Source: CBDBZL01 sp031399025
GTDB lineage: Bacteria; Pseudomonadota; Alphaproteobacteria; Sphingomonadales; Sphingomonadaceae
Assembly (NCBI GenBank): GCA_031399025.1
Contig: JANNOJ010000043.1
Span: forward strand, 1-27,929
Direction: 5' to 3'
Length of the DNA: 27,929 nucleotides
Part shown: piece after piece, positions 1 through 6,459 of the stretch
How the letters are laid out: each line of letters starts with the position of its first letter
Position numbering within the stretch: the first letter of the stretch is position 1
Made by a program: the position numbers and the translations under genes
The notes under the pieces: model-generated
What the model was told of the DNA's origin: nothing
The model's input: only the letters and a program-made list of their open reading frames with translations
Databases searched by the model: none

Positions 1-1
1 C

Positions 2-1474
2 TCCATTGATTCCTGGGGATGGTACCAGGATGCAGGTGATTGGGATGGCTATTATACCCACATGTCGATTCCTTCCATGTTATTGATGACCTGGCAGATG
101 ACCCCTGAAAATTATGCCGATGGGGAGTTGAGTATTCCTGAAGGCAAAAATGAAATTCCCGATATTCTGGATGAGGCAAGCTGGCTGGTGCGTTACTTTT
201 ACCGTACCCGCCAGGAATTGATTGCGAAAGGTTATGGCACCGGTGGAATGGGAGGCCGTGTGTGCGGTGATCATTTCGGAGGCGATGGCGATGGTAAACC
301 CTCCTACGAAGATGTTGAACGTACTTACATTATTTCGGGCGAAGATCCCCATACGACCTATAAATACGCTGCCCTGGCTGCACAGTTGGCTTTCTGTCTG
401 AAAACGATCAATGTAGCCGACCCGGAAGGCGTTGATTGGGAGAAGGAAGCGATTGAAGCTTATGACTGGGCAAAAGCCAATACCAGAACGGGCGATGAGG
501 GTACAAAGCCCGCCATGGGGAGCTTTCTGAAAGACATCCGTAGCTTTGCTGCTGCCAGCTTGTACCAGTTAACCGGGGAAAGCAAATACCACGATCAGCT
601 TAAAATTGACTTGGCTACCATTTCAACAAACGGTATACTGGGTGAGGAAAATCGGAATGGGTCATTTGTGTATGCTGCCATGAAAAATCAGCCGACCGAT
701 GCTACATTGAAAACCAAACTCATTTCGGCTATCAAGGCAACTGCCGATGAAATGGTCACTTCCGCAAACAAGAGAGCATGTCGTTGGGGTGGGAATTTCA
801 ATATGCCTATGTTGGTTGGTCAGTCAACCACTCCCAAGGTGTTCGAAGTCATGATGGCATGGTACATCTATAAAGACACAGATGCTGCACGGGCAAAAGA
901 TTATAAAACCTGTGTGCAAAATACTGCAGATTACTTCTTAGGCAATAATCCGCTCAATACTACCTGGATCACTGGCTTGGGATTGCGCAGGCCTGAACGT
1001 GTTTTTCATATGGATTCATGGTACAACGGCAAAGATGAAATGGCTCCCGGAATTACTCCTTATGGCCCTTGGCGTAAAGAGTCTTATGAAACGGGATCAG
1101 GGCCATGGGAAATGGCCTGGGCATTCAAGAGCATCTATCCCACCGCAGTTACCAACTGGCCTGGGCATGAGCGCTGGTTCGGCAATTATACCAGTCCGAT
1201 GAATGCTGAATTTACCATTCATCAAAATACCATCCTGAATGCAGTGACGTATGGATTCTTATGCGATACTACCTCTGGAACTTATATGGCCAACCAAAAA
1301 CCCACAGTTGATAAAATGACAGCCCGAAAAACCAATGCCGGAACTGTTACCGATGAGTTAATACTTGAGGCCACTGTTTCTGATCCTGATGCTGACAGCC
1401 GCATTTACAAAGTGGAGTTTTTCGATAGCTGGCACAAAATTGGCAGGCCGCAGAAATCGCGCACCACGCCGTAG
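2..1474 (+). CDS. Glycoside hydrolase family 9 (endoglucanase/cellulase type), partial at both ends
   Basis: The frame is open from base 2, so the true start lies left of the window; the ATG at 62 is internal. The second line of residues holds the DAGD motif (codons at 29-40), the GH9 pair of catalytic-base aspartates. Near the end of the catalytic domain, NAEFTIHQN (Glu codon at 1208-1210) matches the position of the GH9 proton-donor glutamate, and NPLN...TGLG with a following glycine/proline-rich stretch is also typical. GH9 enzymes cleave beta-1,4-glucans by inversion. From about 1290 a linker leads into an Ig-like domain (VEFFDSWHKIG near 1412-1444), as in many secreted Bacteroidota enzymes. 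Native sequence stops at about 1444; the last ten codons are the antisense of map and mean nothing. Base composition and codons are much less GC-rich than everything downstream. Signal peptide and C-terminus are missing. Confidence 0.88.
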   Translation, partial: SIDSWGWYQDAGDWDGYYTHMSIPSMLLMTWQMTPENYADGELSIPEGKNEIPDILDEASWLVRYFYRTRQELIAKGYGTGGMGGRVCGDHFGGDGDGKPSYEDVERTYIISGEDPHTTYKYAALAAQLAFCLKTINVADPEGVDWEKEAIEAYDWAKANTRTGDEGTKPAMGSFLKDIRSFAAASLYQLTGESKYHDQLKIDLATISTNGILGEENRNGSFVYAAMKNQPTDATLKTKLISAIKATADEMVTSANKRACRWGGNFNMPMLVGQSTTPKVFEVMMAWYIYKDTDAARAKDYKTCVQNTADYFLGNNPLNTTWITGLGLRRPERVFHMDSWYNGKDEMAPGITPYGPWRKESYETGSGPWEMAWAFKSIYPTAVTNWPGHERWFGNYTSPMNAEFTIHQNTILNAVTYGFLCDTTSGTYMANQKPTVDKMTARKTNAGTVTDELILEATVSDPDADSRIYKVEFFDSWHKIGRPQKSRTTP

Positions 1475-1998
1475 CGGTGGCTCTCGGCATGCTCCTGGAT
1501 CGCGGCGCCGATATCGCCCAGCCGCGCGCCGGGCCGCGCCTGCGCGATCCCGATCATCAGGCATTCGTAAGTGATCTCGACCAGCCGCCGCGCCTTGAGC
1601 GGCGCGTCGCCGGCGATGTACATGCGGCTGGTGTCGCCGTGCCAGCCGTCAAGTAGCGGGGTGACATCGATGTTGACGATGTCACCATCCTTCAGCGTGC
1701 GGGGCCCGGGTATCCCATGGCACACGACATGCCCCACCGAGATGCAGCAGCTGTGCGTGTAGCCGCGGTAGCCGAGCGTGGCGGGCACCGCGCCGCCATC
1801 CAGCATCATCTCGCGCACGCGGCGGTCGAGTTCGGCGGTGGTCGCGCCGGGCCGGACATGCTCGTACAAGGCATCGAGGATTTCCGCGGCCAGGCGACCG
1901 GCGCGCCGCATGCCGGCAAAGCCGTCCGGCCCGTGCAGCTTGATGGTGCCGTCGCGATAGACGGAGCCGCTGCCTTCGACGTGCTGATATTCCACCAT
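1405..1998 (-). CDS. map: Methionine aminopeptidase type I, C-terminal part lost at the junction
   Basis: Removes the initiator methionine from nascent proteins in the cytosol. Residues 1-184 are native: the family's VCHGIP (His 94), the first metal ligand in VNIDVT (Asp 111) and the second in HGDTSRM (Asp 122) are all present. The protein breaks off after DFCG at residue 184, exactly where the HG of the third metal ligand should follow, and 13 residues of unrelated antisense GH9 sequence lead to a stop at 1405. The last two glutamate ligands and the rest of the pita-bread fold (about 90 residues) are absent, so the product as written would be inactive. The break reflects the chimeric junction, so the gene is probably intact in the real genome. 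ATG at 1998 is the usual start; no strong ribosome-binding site is seen. It lies 42 bases after the lipoprotein gene on the same strand. Confidence 0.9.
   Translation of the reverse strand: MVEYQHVEGSGSVYRDGTIKLHGPDGFAGMRRAGRLAAEILDALYEHVRPGATTAELDRRVREMMLDGGAVPATLGYRGYTHSCCISVGHVVCHGIPGPRTLKDGDIVNIDVTPLLDGWHGDTSRMYIAGDAPLKARRLVEITYECLMIGIAQARPGARLGDIGAAIQEHAESHRYGVVRDFCGLPILCQLSKNSTL
1443..1447. other. Chimeric junction between AT-richer Bacteroidota-like DNA and GC-rich alphaproteobacterial DNA
   Basis: Left of this point the GH9 frame reads a normal Ig-like domain up to its Lys-Ile-Gly. Right of it the opposite strand reads methionine aminopeptidase up to Asp-Phe-Cys-Gly, where every family member continues with His-Gly. 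Both genes lose their continuation at the same spot, within about three bases, and GC content changes abruptly. No inverted repeat, target-site duplication, integrase or tRNA is visible. The seen facts fit joining of two molecules in assembly or cloning; genuine insertion is not excluded by sequence alone. Confidence 0.85.
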
Positions 1999-2040
1999 GC
2001 CCGCTAAGCTAGCGAGAGATGGCGCCGATTACGAGCCGTC

Positions 2041-2904
2041 TCAGCGGCGGGCGGCAAAGCTTTCGCGATATTCGGGCCGGAGGGCGGCGAGCACCGCCTC
2101 GTCGATATCGAGATCCACCGCGTAGGCTCCCTCGGCATAGGAGCCGGCGACATAAGGCCCGGCATAAAGCGTCAGCCGGTTGAATGCGCGCCCGTTGGAC
2201 GAGCCCACCAGAACCGTGAGCTCGTCGACCGACGGACAGGCGGCGAACACCGAATCGCCCTCAATCACTTCAGGCGCGCCGCGTTCGATGCGCAAGGCTG
2301 CCAGGGCGTCGCAATAGCGCTGGCCCAGCGCGGCGCCGAGTGCCTGGGGTGAGGTGAACAAGTCGATCCCGCGCATCGCCTGGCGCGCGGCCTTGTTCCA
2401 CAGCAGCGACTGGACGCCGTAATTGCCATGCGCCCCGCCGGTATACGAGGTCTGTTCGCCCGATAGGCTGAGCCATTCGGGAAGCTCGGCGACCACCTGC
2501 CATTCCATGCCATGAGAATACTTGTTGTAGGGAAAGCCGTTTTCGCGGGCTTCGCGTCGCCCGCTTGCGGCCTGCTCCGCCAGCAAGGCCCGGGCGCGCT
2601 CCAGCCGGCGATCGAGCAGCGCGGCGAGCTCGGGGATGTCGCCTGCCGCGGCGGGGTAGGCATAATCGAACACGAAATCGTCGGTTTCCTCAGCCACCGA
2701 GCGCGCTCCGCTGCTCGGCGCCTCCGCACTTGTTGGCGAGGCGTTAGGCGCGGCAGACCCAGCCGATGCCGATGCCGATGCCGATGCCGTTGCCGGCGCC
2801 GACGCCGCGGGGGTGGAATCGCCGGCTGCGCCTTCGCCTGCCTCGCGATCGGTACATGCCGCCGCGAGGGCCAGAGCAACGCCAACCAGGACCGTGCGCT
2901 TCAT
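2041..2904 (-). CDS. Lipoprotein with DUF4163/DUF3298-like domain
   Basis: A 287-residue protein if started at ATG 2904, which places a signal peptide and lipobox (LAAAC, Cys 17) at the N-terminus; upstream in-frame starts would bury the signal. After the lipidated cysteine comes an Ala/Ser/Pro-rich linker of about 50 residues with an Ala-Ser repeat. The globular part begins near residue 70 with the DFVFDYAYP strand, and contains YTGGAHGN, a motif typical of the DUF4163 and DUF3298 pair also found in RsiV and in the non-catalytic half of PdaC-like deacetylases. Expected location is the periplasmic face of a membrane. The biochemical role is unknown; ligand binding of cell-wall or lysozyme-like partners is known in RsiV but cannot be transferred here. 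Divergent from the aminopeptidase gene, 47 bases apart. Confidence 0.78.
   Translation of the reverse strand: MKRTVLVGVALALAAACTDREAGEGAAGDSTPAASAPATASASASASAGSAAPNASPTSAEAPSSGARSVAEETDDFVFDYAYPAAAGDIPELAALLDRRLERARALLAEQAASGRREARENGFPYNKYSHGMEWQVVAELPEWLSLSGEQTSYTGGAHGNYGVQSLLWNKAARQAMRGIDLFTSPQALGAALGQRYCDALAALRIERGAPEVIEGDSVFAACPSVDELTVLVGSSNGRAFNRLTLYAGPYVAGSYAEGAYAVDLDIDEAVLAALRPEYRESFAARR
2762..2785. repeat. Short tandem repeat, four copies of the hexamer GCCGAT
   Basis: Four perfect six-base units encode the Ala-Ser run in the linker of the lipoprotein on the minus strand. Because the unit is a multiple of three, a change in copy number would lengthen or shorten the linker without a frameshift. 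A degenerate fifth copy follows. Confidence 0.8.
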
Positions 2905-2923
2905 CGCGATGCGCCTTCCCAAA

Positions 2924-2942
2924 CTTGCCGGTAACGGGCAAG
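2924..2942. promoter_or_regulatory. Candidate operator: inverted repeat between divergent genes
   Basis: CTTGCC and GGCAAG arms separated by seven bases sit in the 47-base gap between the divergent starts at 2904 and 2952. The gap is too short for two independent promoters with ribosome-binding sites, so shared control is plausible. No regulator gene is adjacent. The arms are only six bases and GC-rich DNA yields such repeats by chance. Confidence 0.25.
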
Positions 2943-2951
2943 CGCTATTCG

Positions 2952-4361
2952 ATGAGCACCCCGGCCGATCTGCTGGCGGCCGATCGCGGCCAGCCGGCAA
3001 CCGACATCCATCTCGTGAACAAGGCTGGCTTCGAAGCCTTCGCCAGTGCCCTCAGCGACCCCCAACGGGCGGCGCTCGGGGCGCAGAAGTTCACCGGCGA
3101 TCGGTACGAGGTGGGGATCGTGCCAGATACGGCCGCCGGCAGCCCCGGCTGGTTCGCGGTGGGCGGCGTCGCCGATCCCGCCGAGCTGTCGAGCTGGTGC
3201 CTGGCCAAGCTGGCCGAAGCCTTGCCCGCCGGCACTTATCGCCTGGCCGGCACCAAGGCAGGCGCTGCGCTGCATGGCTGGCAGACCGCACAGTACCGCT
3301 TCACCCGGTACCGCGCAGAGACCATGCCCGAGGGACCACGGCTGCTGCTGACGGGCGAGGTCGGCCGCATCGAGGGCGCGTTGGCCGAGGCGCGCGCGGC
3401 AGCGATGGTGGCCGACCTGGTCAATACGCCGGCCGAGGACATGGGTCCGGCGGCGCTCGAGGAGGAGGCCGGCAAGCTCGCGGCAAGGCGCGGCGGCAGG
3501 CTCACCGTCACCACCGGCGACGCGCTCGAGCAGGGCTTTCCGATGATCCACGCGGTCGGCCGCGCCGCCGCACACAGGCACGCCCCGCGGCTGATCGAGC
3601 TTGCCTGGGGCCGCGAGGATGCGCCGCGCGTGGCGCTGGTTGGCAAGGGGGTGTGCTTCGATTCGGGCGGACTCGACATCAAGCCGGCCAGCGGGATGCG
3701 GCTGATGAAGAAGGACATGGGCGGCGCCGCCCACGCGCTGGCGCTTGCCGAGCTGGTGATGCATGCCGGTTTGGACATCCGGCTGCACCTGCTGGTGCCG
3801 GCGGTGGAGAACGCCATCGCGGGCAACGCCTTTCGCCCCGGCGACGTGCTGAAGAGCCGCCAGGGCCTCACCGTGGAGATCGGCAATACCGATGCCGAGG
3901 GCCGCCTGGTGCTGGCCGACGCGCTCACCCTGGCGAGCGAGCAGGCGCCCGAACTGGTGATCGACTTCGCCACGCTGACCGGCGCGGCGCGCGTGGCGCT
4001 CGGCCCTGACCTGCCGGCATTGATGACCCGGCGTGACGCCACCGCGGCGGCAATTATCGCCGCCGGCGTGGCGCACGACGACGAGGTCTGGCGCCTGCCG
4101 CTGCCCAAGGCCTATGCCGAGTGGCTCAAATCCGACATCGCCGATCTCGGCAACGCACCCGACAACGGTTACGCCGGCGCCAGCGTGGCCGGCCTGTTCC
4201 TCGACCGGTTCGTGGGCGGAGGCGCCGATGGCCAGCCGATCGACTGGGCGCATTTCGACACCTTCGCCTGGCGCCCGGCAGCCAAGCCCGGCCGGTCCAA
4301 GGGCGGCGCGGCGCTCGGCTTGCGCGCGGCTTTCCACATGCTCCAGACTCGCTTTTCCTGA
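2952..4361 (+). CDS. Leucyl aminopeptidase family protein (peptidase M17)
   Basis: A 469-residue cytosolic two-metal exopeptidase that releases N-terminal residues from peptides. The catalytic C-terminal domain carries GKGVCFDSGG (Lys 232, Asp 237), LDIK (Lys 244), KKDMGG (Asp 255) and the M17 signature NTDAEGRL (Asp 314, Glu 316, Arg 318), so all metal ligands and both catalytic residues appear intact. The N-terminal 150 residues are the more divergent macro-like domain. ATG 2952 is preferred: the open frame continues upstream to 2766, but that part is antisense to the lipoprotein and gives a proline/methionine-rich repeat unlike any M17 N-terminus. In relatives this branch often sits next to an NlpC/P60 peptidase with SH3 domains, suggesting a part in recycling cell-wall peptides; here the neighbour keeps only the SH3 part. 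Not identifiable as PepA versus PepB, so no symbol is given. Confidence 0.9.
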   Translation: MSTPADLLAADRGQPATDIHLVNKAGFEAFASALSDPQRAALGAQKFTGDRYEVGIVPDTAAGSPGWFAVGGVADPAELSSWCLAKLAEALPAGTYRLAGTKAGAALHGWQTAQYRFTRYRAETMPEGPRLLLTGEVGRIEGALAEARAAAMVADLVNTPAEDMGPAALEEEAGKLAARRGGRLTVTTGDALEQGFPMIHAVGRAAAHRHAPRLIELAWGREDAPRVALVGKGVCFDSGGLDIKPASGMRLMKKDMGGAAHALALAELVMHAGLDIRLHLLVPAVENAIAGNAFRPGDVLKSRQGLTVEIGNTDAEGRLVLADALTLASEQAPELVIDFATLTGAARVALGPDLPALMTRRDATAAAIIAAGVAHDDEVWRLPLPKAYAEWLKSDIADLGNAPDNGYAGASVAGLFLDRFVGGGADGQPIDWAHFDTFAWRPAAKPGRSKGGAALGLRAAFHMLQTRFS

Positions 4362-4420
4362 CGCGGCCCCAGCCGGCCGGCACCCTTGCCCCCGGCGGGG
4401 CGAGAGACTAGTCGCCGCCG

Positions 4421-4804
4421 ATGCGTGGCACGGGCAAGACGGCGAGGAAGCAGGCGGACCGTGAGCGCGCACCGGACAACCGTGCGCATCGGCAATTCGC
4501 CCTGACCGGGCCGCTCGACCGCCGCGGGATCGAACACCTGCCGGTGCGCGGCGACCTGGCCCATGTCGCCCTTGCCGGCCGGTTCTTCGTGCCGCACTAC
4601 GCCGTGCCCCAGCCGCGCGCGGTGATGCCGGGGGGCGCGGCGATCCACCTGGCGCCTGACGGCCGCTCGGCCATTGTGGGCCAAATGCGCGAAGGCGACA
4701 GCTTCGAGCTGTTGGACCTCACCGGTGAATGGGCTTGGGGCTGCCTGTCGCTTGACGGGCCGACCGGCTATGTCCATGCCGAGCGCCTTGAGGCCCTACC
4801 TTGA
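4421..4804 (+). CDS. Small SH3-domain protein related to the N-terminus of NlpC/P60 (C40) peptidases
   Basis: A 127-residue protein. An in-frame stop at 4409-4411, just before ATG 4421, fixes the start region. The N-terminal 35 residues are charged and lack a signal peptide. From about residue 44 (RGDLAHVALAG, then VPHYAVP) to the end (GEWAWG, then GYVHAERL) it resembles the SH3-like segment that precedes the catalytic domain in alphaproteobacterial C40 dipeptidyl-peptidase-like proteins. The catalytic Cys/His domain is absent: the gene stops at 4804 and argC starts on the same base. It may be a peptide- or wall-binding accessory protein or a decayed peptidase. The family link rests on recalled motifs and is moderately sure. 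Confidence 0.65.
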   Translation: MRGTGKTARKQADRERAPDNRAHRQFALTGPLDRRGIEHLPVRGDLAHVALAGRFFVPHYAVPQPRAVMPGGAAIHLAPDGRSAIVGQMREGDSFELLDLTGEWAWGCLSLDGPTGYVHAERLEALP

Positions 4805-5730
4805 TGGGGCCGAGCGTGTTTATCGACGGAGCGGCGGGCACCACCGGGCTCGAGATCGCCGCACGCCTGGCCGGACACGGCGGCTACCGGGTCGTGACGC
4901 TTGACGAAGATCGGCGCAAGGATCGCGCCGCCCGGCGCGAGGCGTTGAACGAGACCGACTTCGCAATTCTATGCCTGCCCGACGACGCCGCGCGCGAGGC
5001 GGTGGCGCTGATCGACCCGGCGAGCGCCACGCGGGTGATTGACGCTTCGAGCGCACATCGCACGGCCGCCGGCTGGACCTACGGCTTTCCCGAATTGGTC
5101 GGTCGCGAGACGGTCGCCCAGGCGCGGCGGGTGAGCAATCCTGGCTGCTATCCGACCGGCTTCCTGGCGCTCGTCGCCCCGCTGGTCCGGGCGGGGATGC
5201 TGCCGGCCGACTGGCCCTACACCGTGCACGCGGTCTCGGGCTATTCGGGCGGGGGCAAGGGCCTGATCGAGCGCTTCGAGACCGACCGCGACATCGCCTT
5301 TCGCGCCTATGCGCTTGGCATGGGGCACAAGCACGTGGCCGAAATGCAGCGCTGGGCGGGCCTCGCGCAGCCGCCGGTGTTCTGCCCCGCGGTGGTGCCG
5401 GCGCATCGCGGCATGGTGGTCGAGGTGCCGCTGCCGCTCGCGGCCATGCCGGCCGCCGCTTCGCCGGACGCGATGGGCGACGAGCTGGCGCGGTTCTACG
5501 CCGGCAGTCCGGGCGTGCGCGTGCCGGGCGACCGGCCCGACGAGCTGCTTGTGCGTGCAGGGGCACCGCCGAGCGACGCGCTGGTGCTGCGCGTCTTTGC
5601 CGATCCCCGGGGACGCGAGGCGCGGCTCGTGGCGATGCTCGACAATTTGGGCAAGGGCGCGAGCGGGGCAGCGGTGCAGTCGCTCAACCTGATGGCCGGC
5701 GGCGAGGAGACAGCCGGCCTGCTGTTGTGA
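4804..5730 (+). CDS. argC: N-acetyl-gamma-glutamyl-phosphate reductase, type 2
   Basis: Catalyses the NADPH-dependent reduction of N-acetylglutamyl phosphate to the semialdehyde, third step of arginine synthesis, in the cytosol. The N-terminus FIDGAAGTTGLEIA is the shortened nucleotide-binding loop of the roughly 310-residue type 2 form. The catalytic cysteine lies in SNPGCYPTG (Cys 115), and the motif HAVSGYSGGGKG and the histidine region GMGHKH follow as expected. ATG 4804 overlaps the stop of the SH3 gene (TGATG), so translation is probably coupled; the TTG three bases earlier is a less likely start. Length 308 residues, complete. No other arginine-synthesis gene is adjacent; argS is 20 kb away. 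Confidence 0.93.
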   Translation: MGPSVFIDGAAGTTGLEIAARLAGHGGYRVVTLDEDRRKDRAARREALNETDFAILCLPDDAAREAVALIDPASATRVIDASSAHRTAAGWTYGFPELVGRETVAQARRVSNPGCYPTGFLALVAPLVRAGMLPADWPYTVHAVSGYSGGGKGLIERFETDRDIAFRAYALGMGHKHVAEMQRWAGLAQPPVFCPAVVPAHRGMVVEVPLPLAAMPAAASPDAMGDELARFYAGSPGVRVPGDRPDELLVRAGAPPSDALVLRVFADPRGREARLVAMLDNLGKGASGAAVQSLNLMAGGEETAGLLL

Positions 5731-6033
5731 CGCGTGATTGCTGGAAAACCGGGCACGCGTGCCAGAATTTTAAACATCGGTTGGATACACAGGCATTGGG
5801 GATGCTGCGCCTGCGCGCATGACGCCGACCGAATGCTGCAATTGCCGCCTTTCGCCTGCCGCGTCGATGATCTACTCCTCAAGCTGGGTTCCTGGCATGA
5901 TTCTTGAAAATCGCCACAAGCGGGTACTGAAGCGACAGGCTGGGGGAATGGTCCAAATGCGCGCAGCGGATATCTCGGCCGGCCGGCGAAACGGCTGGCC
6001 AAGCCGCCGCGAGCGTTGATTGGCAGGGGTCAC
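5731..6033. other. Intergenic region, glnB leader
   Basis: No convincing gene is seen here. A short open frame at 5819-6019 has no recognisable motif and no good ribosome-binding site. A 12-base perfect palindrome (5752-5763) without a loop follows argC; it is a poor terminator but could be a protein-binding site. A sigma-54-like element at 5893-5908 is listed separately. The stretch is less GC-rich in its first half than the flanking genes, as expected for a promoter region. Confidence 0.6.
5893..5908 (+). promoter_or_regulatory. Candidate sigma-54 (RpoN) promoter upstream of glnB-glnA
   Basis: TGGCATGATTCTTGAA matches the -24/-12 consensus (TGGCAYG, four bases, TTGCW) in spacing and in the invariant -24 GG; the -12 dinucleotide is GA in place of GC. 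It lies about 125 bases before the GTG of glnB, a normal distance for an NtrC-activated glnBA promoter. The weak -12 base and the lack of a recognisable pair of NtrC sites keep confidence low. Confidence 0.3.
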
Positions 6034-6372
6034 GTGAAGAAGATCGAAGCGATCATCAAGCCCTTCAAGCTCGATGAGGTGAAGGAGGCGCTGCACGAAG
6101 TCGGCGTGTCGGGCATCACCGTGATCGAGGCCCGCGGCTTCGGCCGGCAGAAGGGCCATACCGAGCTTTATCGCGGGGCCGAATACGTGGTCGACTTCCT
6201 GCCCAAGGTGAAACTCGAGGTGATCGTGGCCGACGCCCAGGTCGAACGGGTGGTCGAGGCGATTGCCTCGGCCGCGCGGACCGGGCGGATCGGCGATGGC
6301 AAGATCTTCGTGGTGCCGATCGAATCAGCCCTGCGGATCCGCACCGGCGAGCAGAACGAGGCGGCCCTCTGA
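6034..6372 (+). CDS. glnB: Nitrogen regulatory protein P-II
   Basis: A 112-residue P-II trimer subunit that senses 2-oxoglutarate and ATP/ADP and signals through uridylylation to glutamine synthetase adenylylation and NtrB. GTG at 6034 gives exactly the family length and the invariant start KKIEAIIKPFKLDEVKEAL; AGGGG lies just upstream. The T-loop (GFGRQKGHTELYRGAEY) ends at the uridylylation tyrosine, Tyr 51. The B-loop TGRIGDGKIFV and the C-terminal RIRTGE are intact. Directly upstream of glnA in the classical glnBA order, 87 bases apart. GlnB and GlnK cannot be separated by sequence alone, but the glnA linkage favours GlnB. Confidence 0.95.
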   Translation: MKKIEAIIKPFKLDEVKEALHEVGVSGITVIEARGFGRQKGHTELYRGAEYVVDFLPKVKLEVIVADAQVERVVEAIASAARTGRIGDGKIFVVPIESALRIRTGEQNEAAL

Positions 6373-6459
6373 TCCCGCCCGGCCGGGGCACTCACCCGTC
6401 ACCAGCCCGCGGGCCTATCGTTCGCGCTCATTGAACCCGATTACCAAGGAAGGAAGCTT

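Noticed and set aside
1405..1474. Real fusion of GH9 or of map with new tail sequence
   Set aside because: Both tails are antisense of the other gene past the breakpoint and carry no conserved sequence.
2901..4472. 523-residue open frame on the minus strand opposite the aminopeptidase
   Set aside because: GC-rich antisense shadow: low-complexity residues, no motif, and it lies wholly over a gene with intact catalytic residues.
5752..5763. 12-base palindrome after argC as a terminator
   Set aside because: Perfect palindrome with no loop and no T tract; cannot form a normal terminator hairpin.
5819..6019. Short open frame in the glnB leader
   Set aside because: No ribosome-binding site, no recognisable motif, atypical composition; overlaps the candidate promoter.
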